A stretch of DNA of 64,000 nucleotides, from NCBI GenBank assembly GCA_028692275.1, contig JAQUXR010000008.1, positions 23,663 to 87,662 on the forward strand. Reading direction: 5' to 3'. Shown in pieces: positions 40,564 to 49,732 of this stretch. Source of the DNA: Frisingicoccus sp009929615. Lineage in GTDB: Bacteria; Bacillota; Clostridia; Lachnospirales; Lachnospiraceae. How positions within the stretch are numbered: the first letter of the stretch is position 1; the number at the start of each line of letters is the position of its first letter. The notes below the pieces were generated by a model. The model had not been told where the DNA came from, did no database searches, and saw only the letters and a program-made list of their open reading frames with translations. A program made the translations under genes and the position numbers.

Positions 40564-42570
40564 TTATTTAGCTAAAATTTCCATAATCTTATTACTTCTT
40601 TCAATAAATGCTGTCAATGCACCTGCTTCCAATGGCTTGTGGCTGAGAAGTGCAAGATCATAAAGCTGCTGGCAAATCATATCTATATGCTCACCATCGC
40701 CATTTGCCAGTACATACTGCACCAGTTTGTTATTGGCATTCAGAATAAGCGTTTCACCTTCATCGCCAAACATGCCCATGTCAGTCATACCGTACATCTT
40801 CATCATATCCTGCATACGGCGGCTCTCTTCTTTCAGCGTAATCATGGAAGAAGTCTCTGCATTCTTCAGTTTTTCAACTTTGACTTCGATATTATCACGG
40901 CCGAGGGCTTTCTTAAATACATCTGTCAGAGTCTTTGTATTCTCTTCTAATACCTTGGCGTCTTCCTCACTAACTTCCTCTTTGAAGATATCTGCCAAAT
41001 CTGTATCAATACGATGGAACCGAACCTTATTATCATCCTGTTCCAAAACGCTGATAAATGACTGGTCAATCGCATGGGTTAAAATAACCGCATCCATCTC
41101 CTGCTCTTTGAACATATTAATGTACTGAGCCTGCTGAACTTCATCCGTTACATAGAATACCTGATTCTCATGTTTCTCTTTAGCAGCTTCAAGATAATCC
41201 TCAAGAGTCAGATATTTTCCATCCAAATCTTTATAAAGGACGAATTCTTTCATCTTTTCTTTGAATTTCTCATCCTTCATAACACCATATTTGATAAATG
41301 GATTGATATCATCCCAGTATTTCTCATAGCTTTCTCTGTCTGTCTTGCACATGCCGGATAACTTGTCCGCTACTTTTTTCGTAATATAATCGGAAATCTT
41401 CTTAACAAATCCATCATTCTGCAGAGCCGAACGGGATACGTTCAATGGCAGGTCCGGACAGTCAATAACACCTTTGAGCAGCAGCAAAAACTCAGGAATA
41501 ACCTCTTTGATATTATCCGCGATAAATACCTGATTATTATATAATTTAATAGTTCCTTCTGCTGCTTCATACTCCAGATTCAATTTAGGGAAATAGAGAA
41601 TACCTTTCAGGTTAAAAGGATAATCCATATTCAAATGTATCCAGAACAAAGGCTCCTTAAAATCGTTAAAAACTTTTCTGTAAAAAGCTTTGTACTCATC
41701 TTCTGTACATTCATTCGGATGTTTTGTCCAAAGTGGATGGATATCATTAATCAGGAATGGTCGGCGGCGAATCTTTGCCATCTTTTGTTCCGGAGCAATC
41801 TCTATCGTCTCCTTTGTTCCATCTTCATTCTCTTTTTCTTCTGTCTTAGCCGGTTCTGTATAATATTCTTCAACCTTATCTTCCGGCTGAATCTCATCTT
41901 CTTTAATATTCTGATATTCCGGTTCTCCGCCCTCTTTGGACTGATAAATCTCTACCGGCATAAATGCACAGTATTTTTCAAGAACATCTTGAACACGGTT
42001 TTCATTCGAAAATTCATAACTGTCTTCATTCAAATACAAAGTAATCTCTGTACCACGGGTCTCTCTGTCACCCTTAGAGATGACATATTCGGAATCACCA
42101 TCACATTCCCAGTAAACCGGTTCTGCACCATCTTTATACGAAAGTGTCTGTATCGTCACACGCTCTGCAACCATAAATGCGGAATAAAAGCCCAGACCAA
42201 AGTGACCGATAATCTGGTCTTCATTCGTCTTGTCCTTATATTTCTCCAAAAAGTCTGTTGCACCGGAAAAAGCAATCTGTGTGATGTATTCTTTCACTTC
42301 ATCTGCTGTCATACCGATACCATTATCTCTGACAATCATCGTCTTATCTTCAGCGTTGACAATAACCTCTACTTTCAGATGATCATCTTCAGGAATGGAA
42401 TAGTCGCCCATCATATCCAGCTTCTTTAATTTTGTAATTGCATCACAACCATTGGATACAAGCTCTCTGATAAATATATCGTGGTCTGAATAGAGCCATT
42501 TTTTTATAATTGGAAATAAATTCTCGCTGTTAATGGACAAACTTCCCTGTTCTTTTACTGTTTCTGCCAT
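40564..42570 (-). CDS. htpG: Molecular chaperone HtpG (Hsp90)
   Basis: The ATG at 42570 follows AAAGGAG; a GTG lies three codons upstream. The 668-residue protein has the GHKL ATPase motifs: RELVSNGCDAITKL, VRDNGIGM and IGHFGLGFYSAFMVA. It is longer than E. coli HtpG because of an acidic insert (PAKTEEKENEDGTKE) between the N-terminal and middle domains, as seen in clostridial homologues. It is preceded by a perfect CIRCE element and a consensus promoter, so HrcA control is expected. It is a single-gene unit. Confidence 0.96.
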   Translation of the reverse strand: MAETVKEQGSLSINSENLFPIIKKWLYSDHDIFIRELVSNGCDAITKLKKLDMMGDYSIPEDDHLKVEVIVNAEDKTMIVRDNGIGMTADEVKEYITQIAFSGATDFLEKYKDKTNEDQIIGHFGLGFYSAFMVAERVTIQTLSYKDGAEPVYWECDGDSEYVISKGDRETRGTEITLYLNEDSYEFSNENRVQDVLEKYCAFMPVEIYQSKEGGEPEYQNIKEDEIQPEDKVEEYYTEPAKTEEKENEDGTKETIEIAPEQKMAKIRRRPFLINDIHPLWTKHPNECTEDEYKAFYRKVFNDFKEPLFWIHLNMDYPFNLKGILYFPKLNLEYEAAEGTIKLYNNQVFIADNIKEVIPEFLLLLKGVIDCPDLPLNVSRSALQNDGFVKKISDYITKKVADKLSGMCKTDRESYEKYWDDINPFIKYGVMKDEKFKEKMKEFVLYKDLDGKYLTLEDYLEAAKEKHENQVFYVTDEVQQAQYINMFKEQEMDAVILTHAIDQSFISVLEQDDNKVRFHRIDTDLADIFKEEVSEEDAKVLEENTKTLTDVFKKALGRDNIEVKVEKLKNAETSSMITLKEESRRMQDMMKMYGMTDMGMFGDEGETLILNANNKLVQYVLANGDGEHIDMICQQLYDLALLSHKPLEAGALTAFIERSNKIMEILAK

Positions 42571-42603
42571 TACAATCACTCCTTTAATTTTTAACTAAGA
42601 CTC

Positions 42604-42632
42604 ATTTTAATACCTAAATGAGCGATTGTCAA
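42604..42632 (-). promoter_or_regulatory. Promoter of htpG
   Basis: On the minus strand TTGACA (42627-42632) and TAAAAT (42604-42609) are 17 bases apart. A second dyad, CTCATTT/AAATGAG (42601-42622), overlaps the -10 and spacer and could be a weak extra operator. Confidence 0.75.
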
Positions 42633-42638
42633 CAAAAA

Positions 42639-42665
42639 TTAGCACTCATTCTAAATGAGTGCTAA
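42639..42665. promoter_or_regulatory. CIRCE element (HrcA operator), also a hairpin terminator
   Basis: TTAGCACTC, 9 bases, GAGTGCTAA: a perfect 9-9-9 CIRCE. It lies 6 bases upstream of the htpG -35 box, not over the start site as is more common. On the minus strand the arms can extend to a 13-bp stem with a TAG loop followed by TTTTT, so the same DNA can terminate the upstream ABC exporter operon, whose last stop is 9 bases away. Confidence 0.93.
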
Positions 42666-42674
42666 TAATTTTAT

Positions 42675-43823
42675 TTATCCTCTCCGCCGCGCCTTGGAAA
42701 CTGCCAACGTGATACACACCAAAGCTATTGAAAATATGAACTGAATACCTATAGCCTGAAATATTTCGGTTTGAATAGCACCGGAAGGTGTGCCTGCATC
42801 TAAAATCAGTTCATTCGCCCGTTCATACCAATATACCGGTAAAAACATTGAAACTATTGTCACCGTTTTATTCATATAACTCAATGGTACAAATACCCCG
42901 CAAAGGAAACACATGCCTAAAGAAAGCGTATTAACAATACCACTCAGCGTATTGGCATTTTTTGACAGAATACCTACTAAATAAGAAACTGAAAGAGCAA
43001 CCAGCAGCACCATCAGTGTGTTCAATAGAAGGTATGGCAGACCCCCATTTCCTATCAGTTCCTTTTGATAGAAAATCACTGCACCACCAATACTGAAAAT
43101 CCAGAGAGCCAATGCAACTGTTCCTGCCGCCAACAGTCCTTCCAGGTTCTGCCTGCGGACAGATATAGCCGATGCCTGCATTCTTTTTGGCAAATCCCCT
43201 TTTCGAAAAGCGGCAAGCATATTTCCCATAACATAGCAGAGTACAGATAAAAACAGAAATGGTATATACCGGAAATAAAAGCCAAAACCAGGCATTTCTC
43301 CCGTTGTTCCTGAATGGTCCAGCATATTAACTTCAGCCCTTTTCATCTCGGCTGCATTTCGGGACGCCTCTGTTTCTGAAAAACCGGCGGCATAATAAGT
43401 ACGGACATTATTAAGATAACTATTAATCTGCTGGTCCACATAAAAGGAGGTGTAAGCACCCGGCACTTTGGTTACCGGCAGTTTTTCACCGCCAACGATA
43501 CAATTTTCAAAAAAGCCTTTTGGAATATGAATAATATATTCCACATTTCTATAGAAAAGATTTTCCTGAAGAACTTCAGGGTTATTTTCCATCATTGTTA
43601 TTTCATGAAATTTTGACAGATAGGTTCTGAGCCCATCGGCCAAAGCCCCGCCATCTTCATCCACCAGTGCAATCTTTACACTTTCAGCCTCATAGCTGCT
43701 ATAATTTTCCCCCTTTGCTGCCCCCTGAAACATGATGGTAACACTCAGGAAGATAACCAAATACAGAAGGATTAATGCCTTATTCTGTTTTACAATTTTC
43801 AAATAACCTTTATATACTGTCAT
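42675..43823 (-). CDS. ABC-2 type exporter permease
   Basis: The 382-residue protein has an N-terminal TM helix, a large extracellular domain (residues about 40-180) and five to six C-terminal helices, the YhgE/ABC-2 build. GFYFRYIPFLFLSVLCYVMG begins the membrane block and LSLGMCFLCGVFVPLSYM carries a short conserved turn. It overlaps the preceding permease gene by 14 bases and probably forms a heterodimer with it. Substrate unknown; such exporters next to a two-component system often handle peptides or envelope-active compounds. Confidence 0.88.
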   Translation of the reverse strand: MTVYKGYLKIVKQNKALILLYLVIFLSVTIMFQGAAKGENYSSYEAESVKIALVDEDGGALADGLRTYLSKFHEITMMENNPEVLQENLFYRNVEYIIHIPKGFFENCIVGGEKLPVTKVPGAYTSFYVDQQINSYLNNVRTYYAAGFSETEASRNAAEMKRAEVNMLDHSGTTGEMPGFGFYFRYIPFLFLSVLCYVMGNMLAAFRKGDLPKRMQASAISVRRQNLEGLLAAGTVALALWIFSIGGAVIFYQKELIGNGGLPYLLLNTLMVLLVALSVSYLVGILSKNANTLSGIVNTLSLGMCFLCGVFVPLSYMNKTVTIVSMFLPVYWYERANELILDAGTPSGAIQTEIFQAIGIQFIFSIALVCITLAVSKARRRG

Positions 43824-44934
43824 AACGTTCCCTCCTGATTAGACAAAATGAGGCACCAATCAGCACAATGCACATCCCTGCAAGAGTAACCAGATTACGC
43901 ATGTATCGATTCGGGTCATCATAAACATTAATACAGTAAAATGCATCTGAAATCAACGATGCCGGGTTAATCCGGTTAATAAAGGGTGCATGCTGCTCAA
44001 CAACATCCTTCATGGTATTGCTCATAAGCCCTGCGAGAAAACTGCTTATCATAGATACACCCAAAAGAATTGCAATCTTGATGCCTTCGCTCATTTTTCC
44101 AATGCTTCCAATAAAAATTCCCATGGAAACCCCAATAATACAGCCCATCAGAGATACGAGAAGCATTGGGCCCAACTGCCCCTGGAAATCCAGATGAAGG
44201 ACATATCTCAAGTATACAAGTAAAATCAGGACATTTAAGAAGTGCATCACAAAGGATGAAAGCATCTCTGATAAAATCAATTTTAATTTATGCGTTGGCG
44301 TAATACACCGTCGTGCTGCCAGCGCTGTTAAATTTGCCTGCAGTGTTATGGCTGCGCCAAATCCAATGAAAGAACCATAGAGACATGCCATAGCAATCAG
44401 TGCATAGAAAAACTGTGCCGTTCCATCTGTCGTTTTGCCTCCCAGTGATACCTGCTCCACGAACTCTTCATATTCGCCCATTTGAGCAACGGCTGCTTCC
44501 ATGCCCTCCGGATGGGAAGACATTACCTGTTCCAGAGTATATTTTCCGTTTTCATAGCTTTCAAGCAGGGACTGTAAAATACTTTCGGAAATTCCACTGC
44601 TGCCTACGCTTAATGACAGCGTATCACCAACGTAATAGATACCTGATACTTCTTTATTATCTAAAGCTTCAAGGGCTTCCGTATCCGTCATCTCAATGAT
44701 ATCAATAAGTTTATCATCGGCTTCTTTCATACTTTTCAAAAATTCTGTAAAAGTCTCATTCCCGCCATCCGTTTCAACCACAGCCACCGGAACCGTTTCA
44801 AAATCTGCTTCCTCCATATTTCCAAAAGAAAAATAAAATAATGTTCCCAGAAGCAACGGAAAAACAAGAGGCCAGAAGAGAGTATTGAAATTTCTTACTT
44901 TAATAAGAATATTATACTTTATTAATCGAAACAT
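43810..44934 (-). CDS. ABC-2 type exporter permease
   Basis: The 374-residue protein has the same layout as its neighbour: one N-terminal helix, an extracellular domain with many acidic residues, then a C-terminal membrane block with MACLYGSFIGFGAAITLQANL and GISMGIFIGS-like glycine motifs (here GCIIGVSMGIFIGSIGKMSEG in parts). It lies 11 bases after the ATPase gene and overlaps the next permease. The pair and the ATPase make a complete exporter. Confidence 0.88.
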   Translation of the reverse strand: MFRLIKYNILIKVRNFNTLFWPLVFPLLLGTLFYFSFGNMEEADFETVPVAVVETDGGNETFTEFLKSMKEADDKLIDIIEMTDTEALEALDNKEVSGIYYVGDTLSLSVGSSGISESILQSLLESYENGKYTLEQVMSSHPEGMEAAVAQMGEYEEFVEQVSLGGKTTDGTAQFFYALIAMACLYGSFIGFGAAITLQANLTALAARRCITPTHKLKLILSEMLSSFVMHFLNVLILLVYLRYVLHLDFQGQLGPMLLVSLMGCIIGVSMGIFIGSIGKMSEGIKIAILLGVSMISSFLAGLMSNTMKDVVEQHAPFINRINPASLISDAFYCINVYDDPNRYMRNLVTLAGMCIVLIGASFCLIRRERYDSI

Positions 44935-44945
44935 AAGTTTCCCTC

Positions 44946-45875
44946 CTAATCTCTCAGTTCTTTTCCTGTAAGTTCCAAAAATACATCATTTAAAGTCGGC
45001 AGCTCAGAAAATACTCTGCCAAAGCCAATTTCCTGTTCCTGAAGGTAATTTAAAATACGAATCAGATTATGTTTTGCACCTGTACAACGTACAGTTAAAA
45101 CCTGTTCTTCGTACCGGACCTCAAAAACATGGGCTAGCCCCCGTATATCTTCCACTTGATTTTTTTCAAGAGCCACGGCTTCTACCGTCACCGTTTCTCC
45201 CGTCTTAATCATATTTTTAAGTTCTTCCTTGGTTCCACTGGCGATACAGGTCCCGTGGTCTAAAATAGCAATCCGACTGCAAATCTGTTCGATTTCTTCC
45301 ATGTAATGAGAGGTATAAATAATCGTAGAGCCCTGCTCGTTTAACTTTTTAATGCCTTCCAGAATCTTGTTTCTACTTTGTGGATCTACGGCAACTGTCG
45401 GTTCATCCATAATAATAAGTCTTGGTTTATGAGCAATACCACAGGCAATATTTAACCGTCGGAGCAGACCACCGGACAATTTTTTCGGCCGAGTATTCCT
45501 GAACTCCTCAAGACCTACGAACCGGATTGCCTCTTCTACAAGTTCCTTTCTTCGGCTCTTGTCTTTTACATACAGGCCACAGAAATAATCAATATTTTCA
45601 TAGACTGCCAACTCTTCAAATACAGCAACATTCTGCAGGACAATACCTATCTGCTGTTTCACCCCATAATTATCAGGACTCATTTCCTCACCAAAAATAC
45701 GGATTGTTCCTTTATCATATTTCAACAATGCCAGCATACAGTTAATAGCTGTTGTTTTTCCTGAACCGTTCGGTCCGAGCAGTCCGAAAATTTCCCCTTC
45801 TTTAATATTCAGATTCAGATGGTCTAATGCCACTAGCTCCCCATATCGTTTCACAAGATTTTCTATTTGAATCAT
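44946..45875 (-). CDS. ABC exporter ATP-binding protein
   Basis: The 309-residue protein has Walker A GPNGSGKTTA, signature LSGGLLRRLNIACG, Walker B LIIMDEPTVAVD and the H-loop TSHYMEEIE. The C-terminal 80 residues are a DrrA-like accessory part. It is the first gene of the exporter operon, divergent from a histidine kinase and response regulator. The signature reads LSGGLLRR where LSGGMxRR is commoner, a mild change. Confidence 0.93.
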   Translation of the reverse strand: MIQIENLVKRYGELVALDHLNLNIKEGEIFGLLGPNGSGKTTAINCMLALLKYDKGTIRIFGEEMSPDNYGVKQQIGIVLQNVAVFEELAVYENIDYFCGLYVKDKSRRKELVEEAIRFVGLEEFRNTRPKKLSGGLLRRLNIACGIAHKPRLIIMDEPTVAVDPQSRNKILEGIKKLNEQGSTIIYTSHYMEEIEQICSRIAILDHGTCIASGTKEELKNMIKTGETVTVEAVALEKNQVEDIRGLAHVFEVRYEEQVLTVRCTGAKHNLIRILNYLQEQEIGFGRVFSELPTLNDVFLELTGKELRD

Positions 45876-45942
45876 AGGTCATCCCCCTTTTCTATTCTGA
45901 TTACAGTATAACGAATTTACAATACTTACTAAAGTGTCCTCC

Positions 45943-45961
45943 GTCATGATTTCCTCATGAC
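45943..45961. promoter_or_regulatory. Perfect dyad between exporter and two-component genes
   Basis: GTCATGA and TCATGAC are exact inverted copies with a 5-base spacer. A further GTCA follows at 45966. The location between the divergent operons suggests a binding site for the adjacent LuxR-type response regulator. Confidence 0.55.
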
Positions 45962-45986
45962 AAATGTCACAATCTTCGCATTTCCC

Positions 45987-46016
45987 TTTACCTTCGGCCA
46001 TATTTTATACTATAAT
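45987..46016 (+). promoter_or_regulatory. Promoter of the two-component operon
   Basis: TTTACC (45987-45992) and TATAAT (46011-46016) are 18 bases apart, 26 bases downstream of the dyad at 45943-45961. Confidence 0.5.
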
Positions 46017-46051
46017 TGACCTAAATCATACAAAGGAGGCGATGAGGACTT

Positions 46052-47125
46052 ATGCGATATTTTCAAGATACCGGGCTGTTACTTTTATACTGTCTGTTTT
46101 CCATTTTATATACCCCGATTAACTTAGTCTTTATTCTGGCTTTTTTGTGTGCTACAATTTTGTGCTGCAGTGGATTTTTTATAGATTCCAAACATATAAA
46201 ATGTCTGCTCTGTTTTTTATATCTGGCAGCGGCTCTTGTGCTTCCGGCCTTCTTTTTCTTTTTCCCGGTTCCTGTTTATATCCTCTTTCGGGAAGCTATC
46301 GTACCGGGAGCCCTTTTAGGAATTCTTTTTTTCCTATATCATTTTTGTGTTCCTCCATCGGCAGAAGCCGCTCCTGCGCTTTTTGGAGGCTTTGCTCTGC
46401 TTCTGGCCTTTTTCCTTCAGTTTTATACCCGCCGGGATGAAGAGCTGGAAAAAAAATTCAAACGTACCCGGGACGACAGTCGTGAACTCAACCTTCTCCT
46501 CAGTGAAAAAAACAAAGACCTGATGGAAAAGCAGGATTATGAAATATATACTGCAACCTTGAAAGAACGTAACCGCATTGCCCGTGAAATTCACGATAAT
46601 GTAGGCCATGTTCTCTCCCGTTCCATACTTATGGTCGGAGCACTAAAGGCTGTAAATAAAGAAGCAGGCCTGACACCAATGATTGAAAATCTGGATATAT
46701 CCCTGAACTCTGCCATGGACAGTATTCGAAACAGCGTCCATGATCTTCATGATGATTCGGTAAATCTGGAAGATGTGGTCCATGGCTTAGTCAATGACTT
46801 TAGCTTCTGCCCGGTAGACCTTCTCTACGATATGAGTCACATGGTTCCCCGGGAAATAAAATATTGTTTTATAAGCATTACCAAAGAAGGTCTGGCAAAT
46901 ATTATGAAACATAGTCATGCCACCCGGGTTCATATTCTTATGCGCGAGCACCCGGCTCTTTATCAGCTGTGTATTGAAGATAACGGACCTGCTATAGAAG
47001 CTATGGATTCCAGCCATGGTATCGGCCTTTTAAATATGCGTGAACGGATTGCGGCACTGAAGGGAACTATGCAGGTTGCTACAGATAATGGATTTAAGAT
47101 TTTTATCACGATACCGAAGGAGTAG
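46052..47125 (+). CDS. Sensor histidine kinase, NarL/LiaS (HisKA_3) type
   Basis: The 357-residue protein has four to five membrane helices in residues 1-125 with little extracellular sequence. A coiled-coil follows, then HisKA_3 with RNRIAREIHDNVGHVLS (phosphorylated His in EIHD), and an HATPase domain with DNGPAIEAMDSSHGIGLLNMRER. The membrane-only sensor suggests intramembrane sensing, as in LiaS/BceS-type kinases, or sensing through the exporter. The next gene, 6 bases on, is its response regulator. An AGG-rich site precedes the ATG. Confidence 0.92.
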   Translation: MRYFQDTGLLLLYCLFSILYTPINLVFILAFLCATILCCSGFFIDSKHIKCLLCFLYLAAALVLPAFFFFFPVPVYILFREAIVPGALLGILFFLYHFCVPPSAEAAPALFGGFALLLAFFLQFYTRRDEELEKKFKRTRDDSRELNLLLSEKNKDLMEKQDYEIYTATLKERNRIAREIHDNVGHVLSRSILMVGALKAVNKEAGLTPMIENLDISLNSAMDSIRNSVHDLHDDSVNLEDVVHGLVNDFSFCPVDLLYDMSHMVPREIKYCFISITKEGLANIMKHSHATRVHILMREHPALYQLCIEDNGPAIEAMDSSHGIGLLNMRERIAALKGTMQVATDNGFKIFITIPKE

Positions 47126-47131
47126 AGATAA

Positions 47132-47752
47132 ATGAATATTATAATTGTAGATGATGACCGGCTGGTTTCCGGTGCTTTAAAAACCATTTTAGATATTCAC
47201 GAAGAAATAACGGTTTTAGCTGTTGGGGAAGATGGCAGAGATGCCATTGAATTATATAACAGATATCAGCCTGATGTGCTTCTTATGGATATCCGCATGA
47301 AAGAAATGGACGGCCTCGAAGCCGCCTCCAATATATTAAAAGATTTTCCCGATGCCAGGATTCTTCTTCTCACCACCTTTTCTGATGATGCGTACATAGT
47401 AAAAGCCCTCCGGCTTGGAGCCAAGGGCTATTTGTTGAAACAGGACTATGACAGTATCCTCCCTGCTCTTCAGGCAGTGAATTCAGGTCAGACTGTTTTT
47501 GGCCGGGAAATCATCTCGAAAATTCCAAAGCTGATTCAGCAGTCTGAAGGCTATGATTATGCTGCTCACGATATCAATCCCCGGGAACTGGAAATTATCC
47601 GCCTCATTGCTGATGGTCTGAGTAACCGGGAAATTGCCTCTGAATTATTTTTAAGCGATGGTACTGTCCGAAATTATCTGAGTTCTATTCTGGATAAACT
47701 CAATCTCCGGGACCGTACCCAGGTTGCTGTTTTCTATTATCAACATCGTTAG
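47132..47752 (+). CDS. Response regulator, NarL/FixJ (LuxR-type HTH) family
   Basis: The 206-residue protein has a receiver domain with IIIVDDDRLV acidic residues, the phospho-acceptor Asp in DVLLMDIRM and the Lys of GYLLKQD. The LuxR-type helix-turn-helix is LIADGLSNREIASELFLSDGTVRNYL, given in parts. It pairs with the kinase upstream and probably controls the divergent ABC exporter through the dyad at 45943-45961. It ends 4 bases from the convergent DUF5721-like gene, with no terminator visible between. Confidence 0.94.
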   Translation: MNIIIVDDDRLVSGALKTILDIHEEITVLAVGEDGRDAIELYNRYQPDVLLMDIRMKEMDGLEAASNILKDFPDARILLLTTFSDDAYIVKALRLGAKGYLLKQDYDSILPALQAVNSGQTVFGREIISKIPKLIQQSEGYDYAAHDINPRELEIIRLIADGLSNREIASELFLSDGTVRNYLSSILDKLNLRDRTQVAVFYYQHR

Positions 47753-47756
47753 ACAC

Positions 47757-48254
47757 CTAAAGGGTTTCTACCGTAATATGATTCTGCTTAAAAAACTGAC
47801 GGACCGTATCATCCCAGCACTGTTCAAGGGTTTTATCCATAACAAAAGTTTTATAGGAAAGCCCCGATGTGCATGTAACCTTCTGATGTTCATAGGTAAT
47901 ATTCATAAAAAGGCCGCCGATATCTTCTTCACGAACCGGTGGCTTATTTTTTTCTAAAAGCCACTGGGTATTCTCCTTTGAAAGCTGAAATACCAGTTTA
48001 AACCGGACCGGAAGTTTGTGACCTTTGATGAGCTGAAAAGCAAAAGGTTTAACTTCAGACCAGAGGCAAAGCTCCCGTCCACCGAAAGCTTCCCATTCTT
48101 CGGAATCGAAATAAGGGCGGTTTAATAAACCGCCCAAATGAAATTCCGTAAAGGTCTGTATCTCTCCATCACACAAATAAAACTTATCAAACATTGTTCC
48201 GGTGAGAATACCGGCCATGAAGTTTTTAATATCCAAAATGGATAATCCTATCAT
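47757..48254 (-). CDS. DUF5721-like conserved hypothetical protein
   Basis: The 165-residue soluble protein begins MIGLSILDIKNFMAGILTGTMFDKF and resembles a conserved Lachnospiraceae family, which I believe is DUF5721. It has no signal peptide or membrane helix. EFHLGGLLNRPYFDSEEWEAF and LPVRFKLVFQLSKENTQWLL are its most distinctive parts. The ATG follows GGAG. It lies 26 bases downstream of purB on the same strand. Function unknown. Confidence 0.6.
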   Translation of the reverse strand: MIGLSILDIKNFMAGILTGTMFDKFYLCDGEIQTFTEFHLGGLLNRPYFDSEEWEAFGGRELCLWSEVKPFAFQLIKGHKLPVRFKLVFQLSKENTQWLLEKNKPPVREEDIGGLFMNITYEHQKVTCTSGLSYKTFVMDKTLEQCWDDTVRQFFKQNHITVETL

Positions 48255-48280
48255 GACTCAACACTCCGATTATATATAAA

Positions 48281-49711
48281 TTATACGTTAATCTCCGCTG
48301 TCATACCAAGACTTTCTTTATTCGCTTCAAGAATCGGGCGAATCACTTCGTCAAGGAATTCGGATACCTGTTCCGGTGCACGGCCCACAAAGTTTTTCGG
48401 ATTCATAATGGATTTTAATTCTTCCATTGTTGTTCCAAAAGCAGGGTCAGCTGCAATACGTTCCAGTAAATCGTTTGGCTTGCCTTCTACTTTAACCATG
48501 CGTCCTGCTTCCATGGAATGTTCACGAATTCTTTCATGAAGTTCCTGACGGTCCCCTCCACGTTTTACAGCATCCATCATAATGTTCTCTGTTGCCATAA
48601 ATGGAAGTTCGCTCATAAGACGCTGCTCGATAACCTTTGGATAAACAACCAGGCCGTCAACGACATTCAGGTATAAATCTAAAACACCATCTATCGCAAG
48701 AAAAGCTTCCGGCACACTGAGACGTTTATTGGCGGAATCATCCAGTGTTCTTTCAAACCACTGAGTTGCTGCTGTAATCGCAGGATTCAGCACATCAATC
48801 ATAACATATCTGGACAGGGATGCAATACGCTCACTTCGCATCGGGTTACGTTTATAAGCCATTGCCGAAGAACCAATCTGGCTCTTTTCAAAAGGCTCTT
48901 CAATCTCTTTCAGATGCTGAAGAAGACGGATATCATTTGAAAATTTATGAGCACTCTGTGCAATGCCTGCAACCACATTCAATACACGGGTGTCTAATTT
49001 TCTGGAATAGGTCTGGCCGGATACCGGATAGCATGTATCAAAGCCCATCTTTTTAGCAATACGTCTGTCGGCTTCTTTACATTTCTCATGGTCTCCATCA
49101 AAGAGTTCCAAGAAACTTGCCTGGGTTCCTGTTGTTCCTTTAGAACCAAGAAGCTTTAACTGGGAAATGATGTAGTTCACATCATCCAGGTCCATAACCA
49201 GTTCGTTAAGCCAGAGGCTTGCACGCTTTCCAACAGTTGTTGGCTGAGCCGGCTGGAAATGGGTAAATGCCAGAGTTGGCATATCTTTATAGGTATCTGC
49301 AAATTTTGCAAGCTCATCAATAACATTGATTAATTTCTTACGAACGAGATAAAGAGCTTCCCGCATAATGATAACATCTGTATTATCACCTACATAACAG
49401 GAGGTTGCTCCCAGATGAATAATTCCTTTGGCTGATGGGCACTGCTGTCCATAAGCATAAACATGAGACATAACATCATGGCGCACTTCTTTTTCTCTGG
49501 CTTTTGCCACATCGTAATTTATATCATCCTTTGCTGCCTTAAGTTCTGCAATCTGTTCTGCACTAATCGGCAGTCCCAGTTCTGATTCTGTTTCAGCAAG
49601 GGCAATCCACAGTCTTCTCCATGTTTTGAATTTCATATCCGGAGAAAAAATATACTGCATCTCCTTGCTGGCATATCTTTCAGATAAAGGGCTCTGGTAT
49701 TTATCATTCAT
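48281..49711 (-). CDS. purB: Adenylosuccinate lyase
   Basis: The 476-residue protein belongs to the fumarase/aspartase superfamily. The signature loop is SQIGSSAMAYKRNPMRSE, and HLGATSCYVGDNTD and THFQPAQPTTVGKR carry the substrate-binding Ser/Thr and His. It catalyses two steps of purine synthesis, SAICAR to AICAR and adenylosuccinate to AMP. It follows purF by 21 bases. The ATG follows AGGAGG. Confidence 0.95.
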   Translation of the reverse strand: MNDKYQSPLSERYASKEMQYIFSPDMKFKTWRRLWIALAETESELGLPISAEQIAELKAAKDDINYDVAKAREKEVRHDVMSHVYAYGQQCPSAKGIIHLGATSCYVGDNTDVIIMREALYLVRKKLINVIDELAKFADTYKDMPTLAFTHFQPAQPTTVGKRASLWLNELVMDLDDVNYIISQLKLLGSKGTTGTQASFLELFDGDHEKCKEADRRIAKKMGFDTCYPVSGQTYSRKLDTRVLNVVAGIAQSAHKFSNDIRLLQHLKEIEEPFEKSQIGSSAMAYKRNPMRSERIASLSRYVMIDVLNPAITAATQWFERTLDDSANKRLSVPEAFLAIDGVLDLYLNVVDGLVVYPKVIEQRLMSELPFMATENIMMDAVKRGGDRQELHERIREHSMEAGRMVKVEGKPNDLLERIAADPAFGTTMEELKSIMNPKNFVGRAPEQVSEFLDEVIRPILEANKESLGMTAEINV

Positions 49712-49732
49712 ATTCGGTATCCTCCTAATATT

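Noticed and set aside
41635..42429. Plus-strand frame of 264 codons antisense to htpG
   Set aside because: Its Phe/Ile/Cys-rich translation is what antisense reading of a Lys/Glu-rich gene gives, and htpG is certain on the other strand.
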